A stretch of 64,000 nucleotides of DNA from Gordonia oryzae. GTDB taxonomy: Bacteria > Actinomycetota > Actinomycetes > Mycobacteriales > Mycobacteriaceae. Position numbers and translations under genes: made by a program. The DNA lies in contig NZ_RKMH01000020.1 in NCBI RefSeq assembly GCF_003797185.1, positions 1 to 64,000 on the forward strand, read 5' to 3'. The notes under the pieces are model-generated. The model was given only the letters and a program-made list of their open reading frames with translations. It ran no database searches and had not been told where the DNA came from. Shown piece after piece: positions 54,119 through 63,785 of this stretch (positions are counted from its first letter, which is position 1; each line of letters starts with the position of its first letter).

Positions 54119-55107
54119 GAGGCGTCCGGCCACGAGATCTCGTTTCCGGCAGTGTCATGTGTCGCCGGGTCGCCGATGAGGGCGAAGAACACATCGTCGA
54201 GTGTCGGGCGCTGAACCGAGAATTCGACGATGCCGACCGACGCGGCCTCCAGATCGGCGACGGCGCGAGCGGCCAGCCCGGGATCGGTGATCGACGCCGA
54301 CAGCCGTGCTTCGCCGCTGACCTGCGCGACCTCGGTACCCAGGCAGTGCTGCAAGACCCCGGCCGCTCGTGAGAGCTGTGCGGGGTCGGTGATGATCACG
54401 TGCAGCGACTTGGTACCGATGCGTTCCTTGAGGGTATCGGCGGTGCCCTCGGCGACGACCCGTCCCGAATCCATCACGACAATCGAATCCGACAGCTTGT
54501 CGGCCTCGTCGAGATACTGAGTGGTCAGCAGAACTGTGGTGCCGCCCGAGACGAGCTCACGCACGGCCTGCCACACCTGCGCCCGGGTCGCCGGATCGAG
54601 GCCGGTGGTGGGCTCGTCGAGAAACAGCAGCGGGGGCGCGGTGATCAGGGAACACGCCAGATCCAGACGGCGGCGCATTCCGCCGGAATAGCCGGAAACC
54701 GCGCGACTCGCGGCGTGGGAAAGTCCGAATTGTCCGATCAGATCATCGGCGCGAGAACGCGCGCGGGCCTTGCTGAACCCGCGCAACTCGGCGAACAATC
54801 GCAGGTTCTCCTCGGCGCTGAGGTCTTCGTCCAATGACGCATATTGACCGGTCAATGCGATCAGGGAGCGCACCGCGGTGCCCTGCGTCGCCACGTCGCG
54901 CCCGAAGATGCGCGCGCTGCCCCCGTCGGGACGGAGAAGTGTCGAGAGCATGCGGACGGTGGTGGTCTTACCTGCACCGTTGGTGCCGAGCAGCCCACAG
55001 ACCGAGCCGGTCGGGACCGACAGGGACACCTCGTCGACCGCGGTGACCCGCCCGAACGTCTTGCGCAACGACGCGGCCTCGATGGCGGTCGGAGGCAAAA
55101 CGACCAT
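54115..55107 (-). CDS. ABC exporter ATPase (DrrA-like)
   Basis: A 330-residue ATP-binding subunit. Walker A is GTNGAGKTTT, the signature YSGGMRRRLDLACSL, Walker B LLFLDEPTTGLDP, and the switch His is replaced by Gln in LLTTQYLDEA, as is usual for DrrA. ~100 C-terminal residues (DAxxS-type DrrA tail) include QRPTLDDVFFALIG. ATG at 55107 has AAAGGAGG upstream. First gene of the four-gene minus-strand operon; energises export of a lipid product. Confidence 0.9.
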   Translation of the reverse strand: MVVLPPTAIEAASLRKTFGRVTAVDEVSLSVPTGSVCGLLGTNGAGKTTTVRMLSTLLRPDGGSARIFGRDVATQGTAVRSLIALTGQYASLDEDLSAEENLRLFAELRGFSKARARSRADDLIGQFGLSHAASRAVSGYSGGMRRRLDLACSLITAPPLLFLDEPTTGLDPATRAQVWQAVRELVSGGTTVLLTTQYLDEADKLSDSIVVMDSGRVVAEGTADTLKERIGTKSLHVIITDPAQLSRAAGVLQHCLGTEVAQVSGEARLSASITDPGLAARAVADLEAASVGIVEFSVQRPTLDDVFFALIGDPATHDTAGNEISWPDAS

Positions 55108-55368
55108 GCCGGCCTCCTTTCTCCACGCGATTGTGGTGAGTAGCCTAACGAGATCTCGGCGATTCCGTGCCATTCAAAGTCAGCTTTGGTTTGACACCGC
55201 GCGCGGTTTCGCAGGAATCTTGCAGAAAGACCCACGTGGTTCGACAAGGTAATTCATTGATCCGCAGAAAGAAATTGTGACGAAAACCGCGGATTCGGGT
55301 TATCTTGAGCGTGCTGCGGTCTATCGGAGCCACATTTCTCGGTTGTCCACTGTTCGTGAGGTGCTGAT
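55108..55368. other. Divergent promoter region of the glycolipid locus
   Basis: This 261-bp AT-richer gap separates the drrA-like and esterase genes. On the plus strand TTGACA near 55191 with GAATCT 18 nt on, and a TTGTGA...TATCTT pair near 55275-55300, are candidate promoters. No clear operator was seen, so the regulator of the locus is not evident. Confidence 0.4.
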
Positions 55369-56388
55369 TTGTCGGGTGATTCTGGTCGCCGTTCGCGGCG
55401 TCGTTTCCGCGTTTACGCGGGTCTTCTGGTTGTCGCTGCGGCGGTGATGACCGGGGTCGTCGGTGACCCGGGGTCGGCCCATGCGGCGCCGCAGAAGGCG
55501 ACGATCGAACGGACCGCGTCGGAGGGGACCGACCTCACCGCGCTCTATGTGTACTCCCCGGCGATGCGCAAGACGATCAAGGTGCAGGTGCTCACCCCGG
55601 CACACGCCGACCGGCCACGTCCGTCGCTGTACCTGCTCAGCGGACTCGGTGAAGAAGATCCGCAGAACAGCATGTGGTTGCGCAAGACCGACGCCCGGCG
55701 TTTCTACGCCGACAAGAACGTCAACGTCGTGATGCCGCTGGCGGGCAACGGCAGTCTGTACACCGACTGGGAACGTGACGATCCCAAACTTGGTCGCTAC
55801 CAATGGGAAACATTCCTGATCGACGAACTGCCACCGCTGATCGACGAAGCATTCAACGGAAACGGGAAACGCGCAATCGCGGGCATCTCGATGGGTGCGG
55901 GTGCCGGTTTGGTGCTCGCCGCACGTCATCCGGGTTTCTACCGCGTGGTGGCCTCCTACAGCGGCTGTTACACCACCACGGGCCTGGCCGGACAGGCCTA
56001 TCCGCGGGGTATCGTCACCGCATTCGGCGGAAACCCCGACAACATGTGGGGCCCGCCGAACGATCCCCGATGGGCCGCGCACGATGTGGTGTCGCTGGCC
56101 GGCAATCTGCGCGGCACGACCGTCTACATCTCCAGCGGTACCGGGATGCCCGGCAAGTACGACAAGCCGGGGTATCCGGGTAACGGTGACCCGGCGAATC
56201 GCCAGGTCGTCGGTGGCGGAATCGAATTCGGTACCTACCTGTGTACGCGGGAATTGCAGTCCCGACTCGTCGCCTCGGGCATTCCCGCGACGATTCGATA
56301 CGTCGATCCCGGAACGCACTCCTGGCCGTACTGGCGCGACCAGCAGAGGCAGAGTTGGCCCACCATTGCTCACGGCCTGAACAGTTGA
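55369..56388 (+). CDS. Antigen-85-like secreted esterase/acyltransferase
   Basis: A 339-residue secreted alpha/beta-hydrolase of the mycolyltransferase family. A signal peptide with an RRSRRRFR n-region ends at about SAHAA-PQ (residues 1-40). The nucleophile is Ser174 in AGISMGAGAG; the catalytic His lies in PGTHSWPYWRDQ near the end. A fibronectin-loop-like FxPLAGNGSLYTDW segment is present. TTG at 55369 is the start, with GAGGT upstream. The gene begins the acyltransferase operon, suggesting an extracytoplasmic acyl transfer that completes the exported lipid. Confidence 0.85.
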   Translation: MSGDSGRRSRRRFRVYAGLLVVAAAVMTGVVGDPGSAHAAPQKATIERTASEGTDLTALYVYSPAMRKTIKVQVLTPAHADRPRPSLYLLSGLGEEDPQNSMWLRKTDARRFYADKNVNVVMPLAGNGSLYTDWERDDPKLGRYQWETFLIDELPPLIDEAFNGNGKRAIAGISMGAGAGLVLAARHPGFYRVVASYSGCYTTTGLAGQAYPRGIVTAFGGNPDNMWGPPNDPRWAAHDVVSLAGNLRGTTVYISSGTGMPGKYDKPGYPGNGDPANRQVVGGGIEFGTYLCTRELQSRLVASGIPATIRYVDPGTHSWPYWRDQQRQSWPTIAHGLNS

Positions 56389-56442
56389 TGCGCTTTCAAT
56401 AATTGCTCCGTCCCGTTCACGCGACCATTACCGGAGATTTCG

Positions 56443-57918
56443 ATGGAATACACAGAACTCGCCGACTATCGGATTCCCGGCGGTCGGGTGACCGCGTGGG
56501 AGCCGACCGCCGACGCCACCGCCTGGCAGCCCGATCCGCGGCGGCTGTCCTACATGCACCTCGAGCACGCGCGTCGTGCCCAGACGATGGGCGACGACTG
56601 GTACAGCGAATGGATCGGCACGGCGTTCATGATCGACCGCCCCCTCGATCGACAGGCACTCGCGGCCGCCATCGAGGAGTGGTACCGCAGGCATGAGGCG
56701 TTCCGGTCGTCGGTGCGCACCGATGCCGGTACCGGACCCGAGGACGATCTGACCAGGATCACCACCACACCCCAGGCGATCTCGGTCCGTACGAGTGCGC
56801 TCGGTGACGCCATGACGGCCGAAGAGGCACAAGCTTGCGTCCAGGAGTACTTCAACAGCACCGTGTCACCGCTGCGCTGGCCTCATTGCGTTGCGGTCAC
56901 CGTCGAACCGGGTAACGACGATCGCTTTCTGCTGATCTTCGCCGCTGACCACACCGTGATGGACGCCTACACACAGGTCTTCGCGATCCGCGAGCTCACC
57001 ACCCTGTACGAGGCCGCGCTCGACGGGACGCCGCACAATCTGCTGGACTACGGCAGCTACCTCGACTTCGCCGACGCCGAACGCGATCTCGGCGAGCAGA
57101 TCGATGCCAACAACACCGCGGTCACCCTGTGGCGCGAGTTCTTCGAGACCTCGACGTCGGTCGCACAGCCCGGACCCATGCCGACCTTCCCGCGTTTCGA
57201 GGTTCCCGCCGGCCATAACCCGACGATCACCTGCCCCCGCAGCCCCGACGAGGGATACCAGTCGAGCCTGTCGACCTATCTGCTCGACCCGGCCCAGACC
57301 AAGGCGTTCGACGCGGTGTGCAAGGCCGCTGGCACCTCGATGGCGGTCGGTGTGTACACGGCGCTGACGATGGCAGGCGCGGCCTGCAGCGGAGCCGACG
57401 ATCTACGCTTCATCAGTCCCGTCCACACCCGCACCGGTCCCCAGTGGGGTGAGGCGGTGGGTTGGTTCGTCGGTGTGATCCCTATGCACGCCCGATTGGG
57501 TGGTGCCACCACATTCGGTGCGGCCCTGCCCGCCGTGGCGGCGAGTGTCGGGCGGTACCGCGACGCCGGGAGCGCCCCGTTCGCCCCGATCGCCGACCTG
57601 ATCGGCGGCGACGTGACCCCGCCGGGATTCGTCATCTCCTACATCGACCTGCGACGTGCCGAGGGCGCCGATCAGTGGGACGCGCGCAATGCTCGCGTCC
57701 TGCGCAGCGCCACCGCCGACGCCGACGAGGTCTACTTCTGGATCAACCGAATCCCGGACGGCCTCAACGTCTCCGCGCGGTTCACCGCCGGTCCTCAGGG
57801 TGCTGCGGTCGAGGCCTTCCTCTCGACGTTCCACGCCATACTGCGCTCGGTGATCGCCGACGGCGACTGCCCGGTCGTCCTCGCCGATGCCTCCGCACTA
57901 ACCGGCCGGCGCCGGTGA
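56443..57918 (+). CDS. PapA-like acyltransferase 1 of the tandem set
   Basis: A 491-residue condensation-fold acyltransferase. The catalytic pair is H170 and D174 (FAADHTVMDAY), with Asp replacing the first His of HHxxxDG and Ala the Gly, as in trehalose-acylating PapA enzymes. The C-terminal half contains VGWFVGVIPMHARL (latch) and FVISYIDLRRAEG. There is no signal peptide or carrier domain. It starts at ATG 56443, 54 nt after the esterase. Its stop overlaps acyltransferase 2 by 4 nt. Confidence 0.78.
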   Translation: MEYTELADYRIPGGRVTAWEPTADATAWQPDPRRLSYMHLEHARRAQTMGDDWYSEWIGTAFMIDRPLDRQALAAAIEEWYRRHEAFRSSVRTDAGTGPEDDLTRITTTPQAISVRTSALGDAMTAEEAQACVQEYFNSTVSPLRWPHCVAVTVEPGNDDRFLLIFAADHTVMDAYTQVFAIRELTTLYEAALDGTPHNLLDYGSYLDFADAERDLGEQIDANNTAVTLWREFFETSTSVAQPGPMPTFPRFEVPAGHNPTITCPRSPDEGYQSSLSTYLLDPAQTKAFDAVCKAAGTSMAVGVYTALTMAGAACSGADDLRFISPVHTRTGPQWGEAVGWFVGVIPMHARLGGATTFGAALPAVAASVGRYRDAGSAPFAPIADLIGGDVTPPGFVISYIDLRRAEGADQWDARNARVLRSATADADEVYFWINRIPDGLNVSARFTAGPQGAAVEAFLSTFHAILRSVIADGDCPVVLADASALTGRRR

Positions 57919-59369
57919 CGGTGCGGTTCTCGCCACCCGGTGAGCTCGGACCGCTTCTGCGCGAGCCGTTTCCGGGTGGGTCCGTCGTGGAGTGGACCAT
58001 GCGCTCCCCGGATCGGGCCAGACTCGGCTCGTCGCCCTCGGGTGCGGGAACCTTCCTGCAGTCCGATCACCTCGCGACCGCTGTCGCCGCTCGTCTGCGC
58101 GGCGAACCGCATCGGGCGATCATCGGTTCCCTCACTCGATTCGACGAGCCGCTCGACGCCGAGGCGATGGCGCAGGCGCTCACCGACTTCGTACGCCGTC
58201 ACGAGGAACTGCGTGCGCATTACGTCGTCGACGAGTCGGGGATCACCCGCGTCGTCGCACCACCGGATTCGGTCGAGATGATCACCACCGTGCCGGACCC
58301 CGACCTCATCCTCGATGACGCTTCGGTCGGCGAGTATGCGGCGCAACGCATCACGTCGCTGACCGACTTCGATTCGGTACCCGCCATGGCATTCGGGGCC
58401 GCGGCGGGTGAGCGGGGCTTCACGTTCTATGTCGGGGCCGACCATGTCCATGGAGACGGATACTCGGTGTGGCTCGCGCTCGCCGAGATAGTCGCGCTCT
58501 ACCGGGCACGGGTGCACGGCGAGTCCGCGGATCTGCCGTCGGTCGGCAAGTACGCGGACTTCATCCGGGCCGAGGCGATGTCGGCCGGGTCGGTCGCCGC
58601 CGATGACGACAGCGTCCACACCTGGCGGACGGCACTGCGGGCCAAGGGCGGTGTTCCGACCTCGCCGCTGGACCTCGGACTCGACGGCGGTACCGCCGCG
58701 GTACCGGCGGTCCGCGCCCGCCGCGATCTGATAGACGCCGCCGACGCCGCCCGGATCGACGAGCGACTCGCCGGAACCGGCCAGACCTTCACCGGATGCC
58801 TGTACGCGGCAATGGCATCGGCGCAGTTCGCGGTGACCGGTGACCGCCTGTTCTGCACGACGACCGTCCTGGCGACGCGTCCCCCCGGGCACGAACGGAC
58901 CCAGGGCTGGCTGTGCAACTTCGCCCCGATCTGCTTCGAGGTCGACCCCGACGCCGACTTCGTGTCGCTGATCGGGGCGGCCACCGACGCCGTCCGCCAC
59001 GCGCGGTCCGCCGCAGCCGCACCGGTGGGTGCGGTACTCGGGGTGTTGGCGCAGGCCGGTGAGTTGCCGCCGATCACGGGTTCGCCACAGATGGTGACCT
59101 ATATCGATCATCGTCGCCTACCAGGGGTCGAGGACCCGACGGTGCGAACCACGGTCGGCTTTCCCGGAGTCGGAAAGACCAAGAACGCCAACCTCTGGGT
59201 GAGCCGGATGACCGACTGCCTGACGGTCGAGACGCAGATCCCGGACAACGAGACCGCCCGTAGGAACGTCGGCGCCTACCTCGACGCGATCGCCGAGATC
59301 CTGCACGACTTCGCCGCCGGGGCCGAGCGCTCCGCACAGCCCACCGGATCGACCGGGATGACGGCATGA
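57915..59369 (+). CDS. PapA-like acyltransferase 2 of the tandem set
   Basis: A 484-residue condensation-fold enzyme. It starts at the GTG at 57915 overlapping the previous stop. The active-site element is H177-V-H-G-D181-G in VGADHVHGDGYSVWLA, the most canonical of the four. Later segments include GWLCNFAPICFEVD and QMVTYIDHRRLPG. Sequence resembles PapA-type acyltransferases of sulfolipid/polyacyltrehalose synthesis. It is coupled by 4-nt overlaps to both neighbours. Confidence 0.78.
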   Translation: MTVRFSPPGELGPLLREPFPGGSVVEWTMRSPDRARLGSSPSGAGTFLQSDHLATAVAARLRGEPHRAIIGSLTRFDEPLDAEAMAQALTDFVRRHEELRAHYVVDESGITRVVAPPDSVEMITTVPDPDLILDDASVGEYAAQRITSLTDFDSVPAMAFGAAAGERGFTFYVGADHVHGDGYSVWLALAEIVALYRARVHGESADLPSVGKYADFIRAEAMSAGSVAADDDSVHTWRTALRAKGGVPTSPLDLGLDGGTAAVPAVRARRDLIDAADAARIDERLAGTGQTFTGCLYAAMASAQFAVTGDRLFCTTTVLATRPPGHERTQGWLCNFAPICFEVDPDADFVSLIGAATDAVRHARSAAAAPVGAVLGVLAQAGELPPITGSPQMVTYIDHRRLPGVEDPTVRTTVGFPGVGKTKNANLWVSRMTDCLTVETQIPDNETARRNVGAYLDAIAEILHDFAAGAERSAQPTGSTGMTA

Positions 59370-60724
59370 AACTGGCGAGCCTGGAACACTATTCGGTGAA
59401 ACCGGGACACTTCGTGCAGTGGGTGCCGGAGACCGGGGCGGCGAATGGGTCGGCGGTGACCGGCGCACCGGCCGCCATGGCGGTTTCGGAGAACGAGCGC
59501 TTCCATCTCGACTCGGTGCGGGCCGGGCATCCGGGCTGGATGACCCTGGTCATCGATCTGCCCCGGTCGGTGCCCAGGGAACTGCTGCGGCGCATGGTAT
59601 CGGAGGTGATGTCACGCCACGACGCGCTGCGTAGTCATTTCGTCGCCGGGGATGACTATGTGCGCCATCACCATCGGGACGTCCCGACGGTGGTCGACGA
59701 CGAGATCGATGCGCGTCATTGGGACCCGCAGGCACTCACCGACGAGGTCCTGCGACGGACCGCATCGGCGTGCAATCCGCTCCGTCCCGGCGGACATTTC
59801 TTCTCCGCCGTCTGCCGGCCGGATTCGACGACGGTGATCTGTGCCTTCGACCACGCCTACGTCGACGCCCGGTCGTTGACGGTGATCGCCGCCGACATCA
59901 CCGATGTTCTCGCCGCACGCCCCCTGCGACCTGTCACATCGGGTCTCGACGAGGTGCGCGCCCACATTCGACAGCCGGCGGTGCCGGGCGACGATCCGCG
60001 TCTGGCCGGGTGGGAACGCTTTCTCGAGCAGTCCGACTGGCAGATACCGGTTTTCCCGTTGGATCTCGGTGTCGGCCCGGGGGAGCGCAAGCCGATGCGC
60101 ACCGCGATGCGCACGCTGGTGTCCGCCGACGACGCCCCCGAACTCAGTGCCGGTATCCGACGCCACGGCGGCCGTACGCTTTCGGCATTGCTGACCGCCA
60201 TCGGAGTGGCCGTCCATCGGTCCGGAGGTCCGGAGGAGATGCCGACGATCATCCCGGCCGGACCCCAGACGGACCGACGCTTCGTCGGCTGGGTGGTCGA
60301 CAACATCCCGATGCGCGTCGCATGTGGTGGTGATCCGTTGGAGCTCAGCCGGATCAACGCGCGTCGGCTGGCCGAGGCGACACCGTTGGCCGAGATCGGA
60401 TTGACCCCGGTCTATCAGACCTTCGGAGATCGGTTGCGCCGCAGCCGAGACGATGTGTTCATGCTGTCCTACGTGGATTACACCCGCTGGTACACACCGG
60501 CCGACGGCGTCGAGGTCCGTCAGCTCTCCGGTGACCACGAGACCGACAATGCGCAGTGGTGGCTGTGGCGCGACGAGAGCGGCATCCATGTGCGGGTCCG
60601 TCATCCCGACACCGATCAGGCCGAGAAGATCATCGACGCCGTTCTGTCCGAGACGGTTTCGGTGATCAGCGAATTCGTCGACCGCGTCTCCATGCCTGGC
60701 TCGCAGGCGCACGGCATGACGTGA
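59366..60724 (+). CDS. PapA-like acyltransferase 3 of the tandem set
   Basis: A 452-residue condensation-fold enzyme. It starts at the ATG at 59366 overlapping the previous stop (ATGA). The active-site element is H163-A-Y-V-D167-A in AFDHAYVDARSLTV. GWVVDNIPMRVACG and VFMLSYVDYTRWY mark the C-terminal lobe. The three tandem enzymes differ enough in sequence to suggest different acyl positions rather than recent duplication. Its last 109 bp overlap, in antisense, the end of the convergent GT2 gene. Confidence 0.78.
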   Translation: MKLASLEHYSVKPGHFVQWVPETGAANGSAVTGAPAAMAVSENERFHLDSVRAGHPGWMTLVIDLPRSVPRELLRRMVSEVMSRHDALRSHFVAGDDYVRHHHRDVPTVVDDEIDARHWDPQALTDEVLRRTASACNPLRPGGHFFSAVCRPDSTTVICAFDHAYVDARSLTVIAADITDVLAARPLRPVTSGLDEVRAHIRQPAVPGDDPRLAGWERFLEQSDWQIPVFPLDLGVGPGERKPMRTAMRTLVSADDAPELSAGIRRHGGRTLSALLTAIGVAVHRSGGPEEMPTIIPAGPQTDRRFVGWVVDNIPMRVACGGDPLELSRINARRLAEATPLAEIGLTPVYQTFGDRLRRSRDDVFMLSYVDYTRWYTPADGVEVRQLSGDHETDNAQWWLWRDESGIHVRVRHPDTDQAEKIIDAVLSETVSVISEFVDRVSMPGSQAHGMT

Positions 60725-61596
60725 GGCCTCGCACCGGCGTCATGGCGCAGCGGATGTCGATCGCCTGACCCGTCGACTCCACGAGGTCGGCTCGTCCGCC
60801 CCGGTGGGAACTCGGCGTACCACGCCGAGTTCCCACGAGTGCCCAGATGCCGTACCCGTCGCTGGGAGGTGCGGACGATGGCACGGGGTGCGAGGGCCAC
60901 CGCGGACTTCGGTGCGACCTTGCGTACGCGCTGCTGCAATTCCCAGTCCTCGGAAACCTGCACGAGAGGCAGCCGCGGATAACCGCCTGCGGCCAGGTAG
61001 ACCTCGGTGTCGAAGGCGCAGTTCGGGCCGACAACCCCGAAAGTCCGCTGCGCATACGGAGGTTCGTGTCGGGTCCGCCACTTCTGTTGCAGGTGCCCGA
61101 CTCGCCACAGCAGGCCGAGCAGGTCGTAGGGAACCGGTGAGTACGGCTCGTCGTGGCGTGCCCGCAACCGGCCCCCGACGAGTCGCCGGCCGGCCAGCAG
61201 CGGCTGGAGCAGCTCGTGCAGCCACGTCGGATCGGGGACCGAATCCGAATCCGTCCGGGCGACGAACACCGCGCCGGTGTCGATGGCGTGCCGTACGCCG
61301 GTGTCGACGGCCGACCCGAGCCCCTTCTGCGTCTCGGTGATCAGCTCGAACGGCCGGCGGGTGCCCTCGGCGATGAACTTCTCGACCACCTCCGCGGTGG
61401 CGTCGGTGCTGCTGTTGTCGATGACGATGACCCGAAAGCCGCTCAGCAGTTGACGTTCCAGCACAGTGTCGAAACGTTGGGGGTCGAGCGTGCGCAGCGT
61501 CGAGGTGATCAGACGCTGCTCGTTGTAGGCCGGCACGATCACCGCCACGCGGGGCTCAGCGGACGTCGGCGGCGAGGTCGGTGGAACTGCGGTCAC
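60616..61596 (-). CDS. GT2 family glycosyltransferase
   Basis: A 326-residue GT-A enzyme. It has VAVIVPAYNEQRLITSTLRTL, VIVIDNSSTDATAEV, ARTDSDSVPDPTWL (DxD-type metal site) and VVGPNCAFDTEVYLAAGGYPRLPLVQVSEDWEL, all GT2 hallmarks. No membrane helix is obvious, so it acts in the cytosol. The start is a GTG at 61596 that overlaps an older GT2 remnant. After LGTRGNSAWYAEFPPG the last ~65 residues lie over acyltransferase 3 in antisense and look non-conserved; a 3' frameshift or lost stop is possible. Confidence 0.75.
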   Translation of the reverse strand: MTAVPPTSPPTSAEPRVAVIVPAYNEQRLITSTLRTLDPQRFDTVLERQLLSGFRVIVIDNSSTDATAEVVEKFIAEGTRRPFELITETQKGLGSAVDTGVRHAIDTGAVFVARTDSDSVPDPTWLHELLQPLLAGRRLVGGRLRARHDEPYSPVPYDLLGLLWRVGHLQQKWRTRHEPPYAQRTFGVVGPNCAFDTEVYLAAGGYPRLPLVQVSEDWELQQRVRKVAPKSAVALAPRAIVRTSQRRVRHLGTRGNSAWYAEFPPGRTSRPRGVDGSGDRHPLRHDAGARPHVMPCACEPGMETRSTNSLITETVSDRTASMIFSA

Positions 61597-61740
61597 CCGA
61601 ATACCGTTCGAGTAGACCCTTGATCCCGAACGCCTGTTGGCGGCGTTGCGAGGTGTAGACCAGGGCGTTCTTCTGCAAGGCGATTCCCTTGGGGCCCAGG
61701 CCGCTGATCGCCGAGTGTTCCTCGACCGCTGGTCGGGCTC
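61556..61740 (-). pseudogene. C-terminal remnant of a second GT2 glycosyltransferase
   Basis: A minus-strand frame without a start codon ends at TGA 61558-61556 and reads EEHSAISGLGPKGIAL, NALVYTSQRRQQAFGIKG, LLERYSGD. This parallels the C-terminal region of the adjacent GT2 enzyme (RAIVRTSQRRVRHLGTRG, NSAWYAE). It is therefore probably the surviving end of a tandem GT2 paralog whose 5' part is gone. Its end overlaps the start of the intact GT2 gene, so the two were once coupled. Confidence 0.55.
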
Positions 61741-61800
61741 GGTGATCCGTGCGCTCGCGAGTGGGGGTCGGTGAGCCTGCAGACGGTCGTGGATGCGGTG

Positions 61801-62286
61801 TCAGTCGGTGGCGGGCTCGCAGATGACCACCGGGATCTCACGCTCGGTCCAGGCGTCGTAGGTGTCGAAATCGGCATACACATCAACGAGTTTCGGCCAC
61901 AGGCGTGCGCGTTCGGCCTCATCGGCGGTGCGGGCCAGCAACTCGTGCCGATCGCGCCCGACCTCGATGGTCACCGCCGGATCGGCGCGCAGGTTGAGAT
62001 ACCACGCCGGATGGTGCGCCAGTCCGCCCTGCGAGGCCACCACGACGAAGTTCTCACCGTCGCGCAGATAGAGCAACGGTGCGGTTCGGGCCTTGCCCGT
62101 CTTGCGGCCGGTCGTGGTCAACAGACACACCGGAACCGGCTTGTGCAGCGCCGCCCCGACTCGCCACGTGTTGCCCAGGCGACCACCCGTGGCCCGGTAG
62201 ACCATCGTGTTGAGCCGCGAGCCCACCTTGATCAGTCGCGCGACAACGGGTGAATCGAGCTGGCGCGGACGATTGTTCGCGTCCAC
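61801..62286 (-). CDS. ddn: Deazaflavin (F420)-dependent nitroreductase, Ddn-like
   Basis: A 161-residue split-beta-barrel F420-binding protein of the Ddn family. From NRPRQLDSPVVARLIKVGSRLNTMVYRATGG it follows Rv3547: VCLLTTTGRKTGKARTAPLLYLRDGENFVVVASQGGLAHHPAWYLNLRADP and WTEREIPVVICEP. The GTG at 62286 restores the usual N-terminus, 4 nt from the fadA5 stop. Sits beside fadA5 as in M. tuberculosis; likely membrane-associated and possibly acting on quinones. Confidence 0.87.
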   Translation of the reverse strand: MDANNRPRQLDSPVVARLIKVGSRLNTMVYRATGGRLGNTWRVGAALHKPVPVCLLTTTGRKTGKARTAPLLYLRDGENFVVVASQGGLAHHPAWYLNLRADPAVTIEVGRDRHELLARTADEAERARLWPKLVDVYADFDTYDAWTEREIPVVICEPATD

Positions 62287-62290
62287 GGGT

Positions 62291-63490
<1,200 letters not shown>

Positions 63491-63514
63491 CTACCGGCAC
63501 TGTCTCGCTTAAAT

Positions 63515-63528
63515 TAGAACATGTTCTT
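63515..63528. promoter_or_regulatory. KstR box (fadA5 side)
   Basis: TAGAACATGTTCTT matches the KstR consensus TAGAACnTGTTCTA at nearly all defined positions, about 60 bp upstream of fadA5. Confidence 0.8.
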
Positions 63529-63627
63529 GTTTGTGTCCAGCCTCGGGACCGATGGCGCGAGGACGACGGGCCGAGGAAGGGGTGAAAGCGACAATTTCCT
63601 GGACAAGAGTCTAGGAAAGTTGAAGTG

Positions 63628-63676
63628 GGACGGTCGCCCAACACTGCACTGAGGGGTTGGACTGGGGCGACCGTCC
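63628..63676. promoter_or_regulatory. 12-bp inverted repeat between the KstR boxes
   Basis: GGACGGTCGCCC (63628-63639) and GGGCGACCGTCC (63665-63676) are perfect complements separated by 25 nt. The purpose is unknown; it could be a second regulator's site or a leader hairpin. Confidence 0.5.
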
Positions 63677-63685
63677 AGAAAAAAG

Positions 63686-63699
63686 TAGAACAGGTTCTC
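63686..63699. promoter_or_regulatory. KstR box (cyp125 side)
   Basis: TAGAACAGGTTCTC keeps both TAGAAC and GTTCT half-sites of the KstR operator, about 85 bp upstream of the cyp125 start. Confidence 0.75.
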
Positions 63700-63785
63700 G
63701 TGATTCCCCAGTTTCTTGTGTACCGTGGATCGCACAAGTGAGACCGAAATCCGTTCTCATCTCACTACAGGTAACGACAGGTGGT

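Noticed and set aside
57795..59111. 438-residue minus-strand frame
   Set aside because: Antisense to acyltransferase 2, whose HVHGDG site and overlaps support the plus strand.
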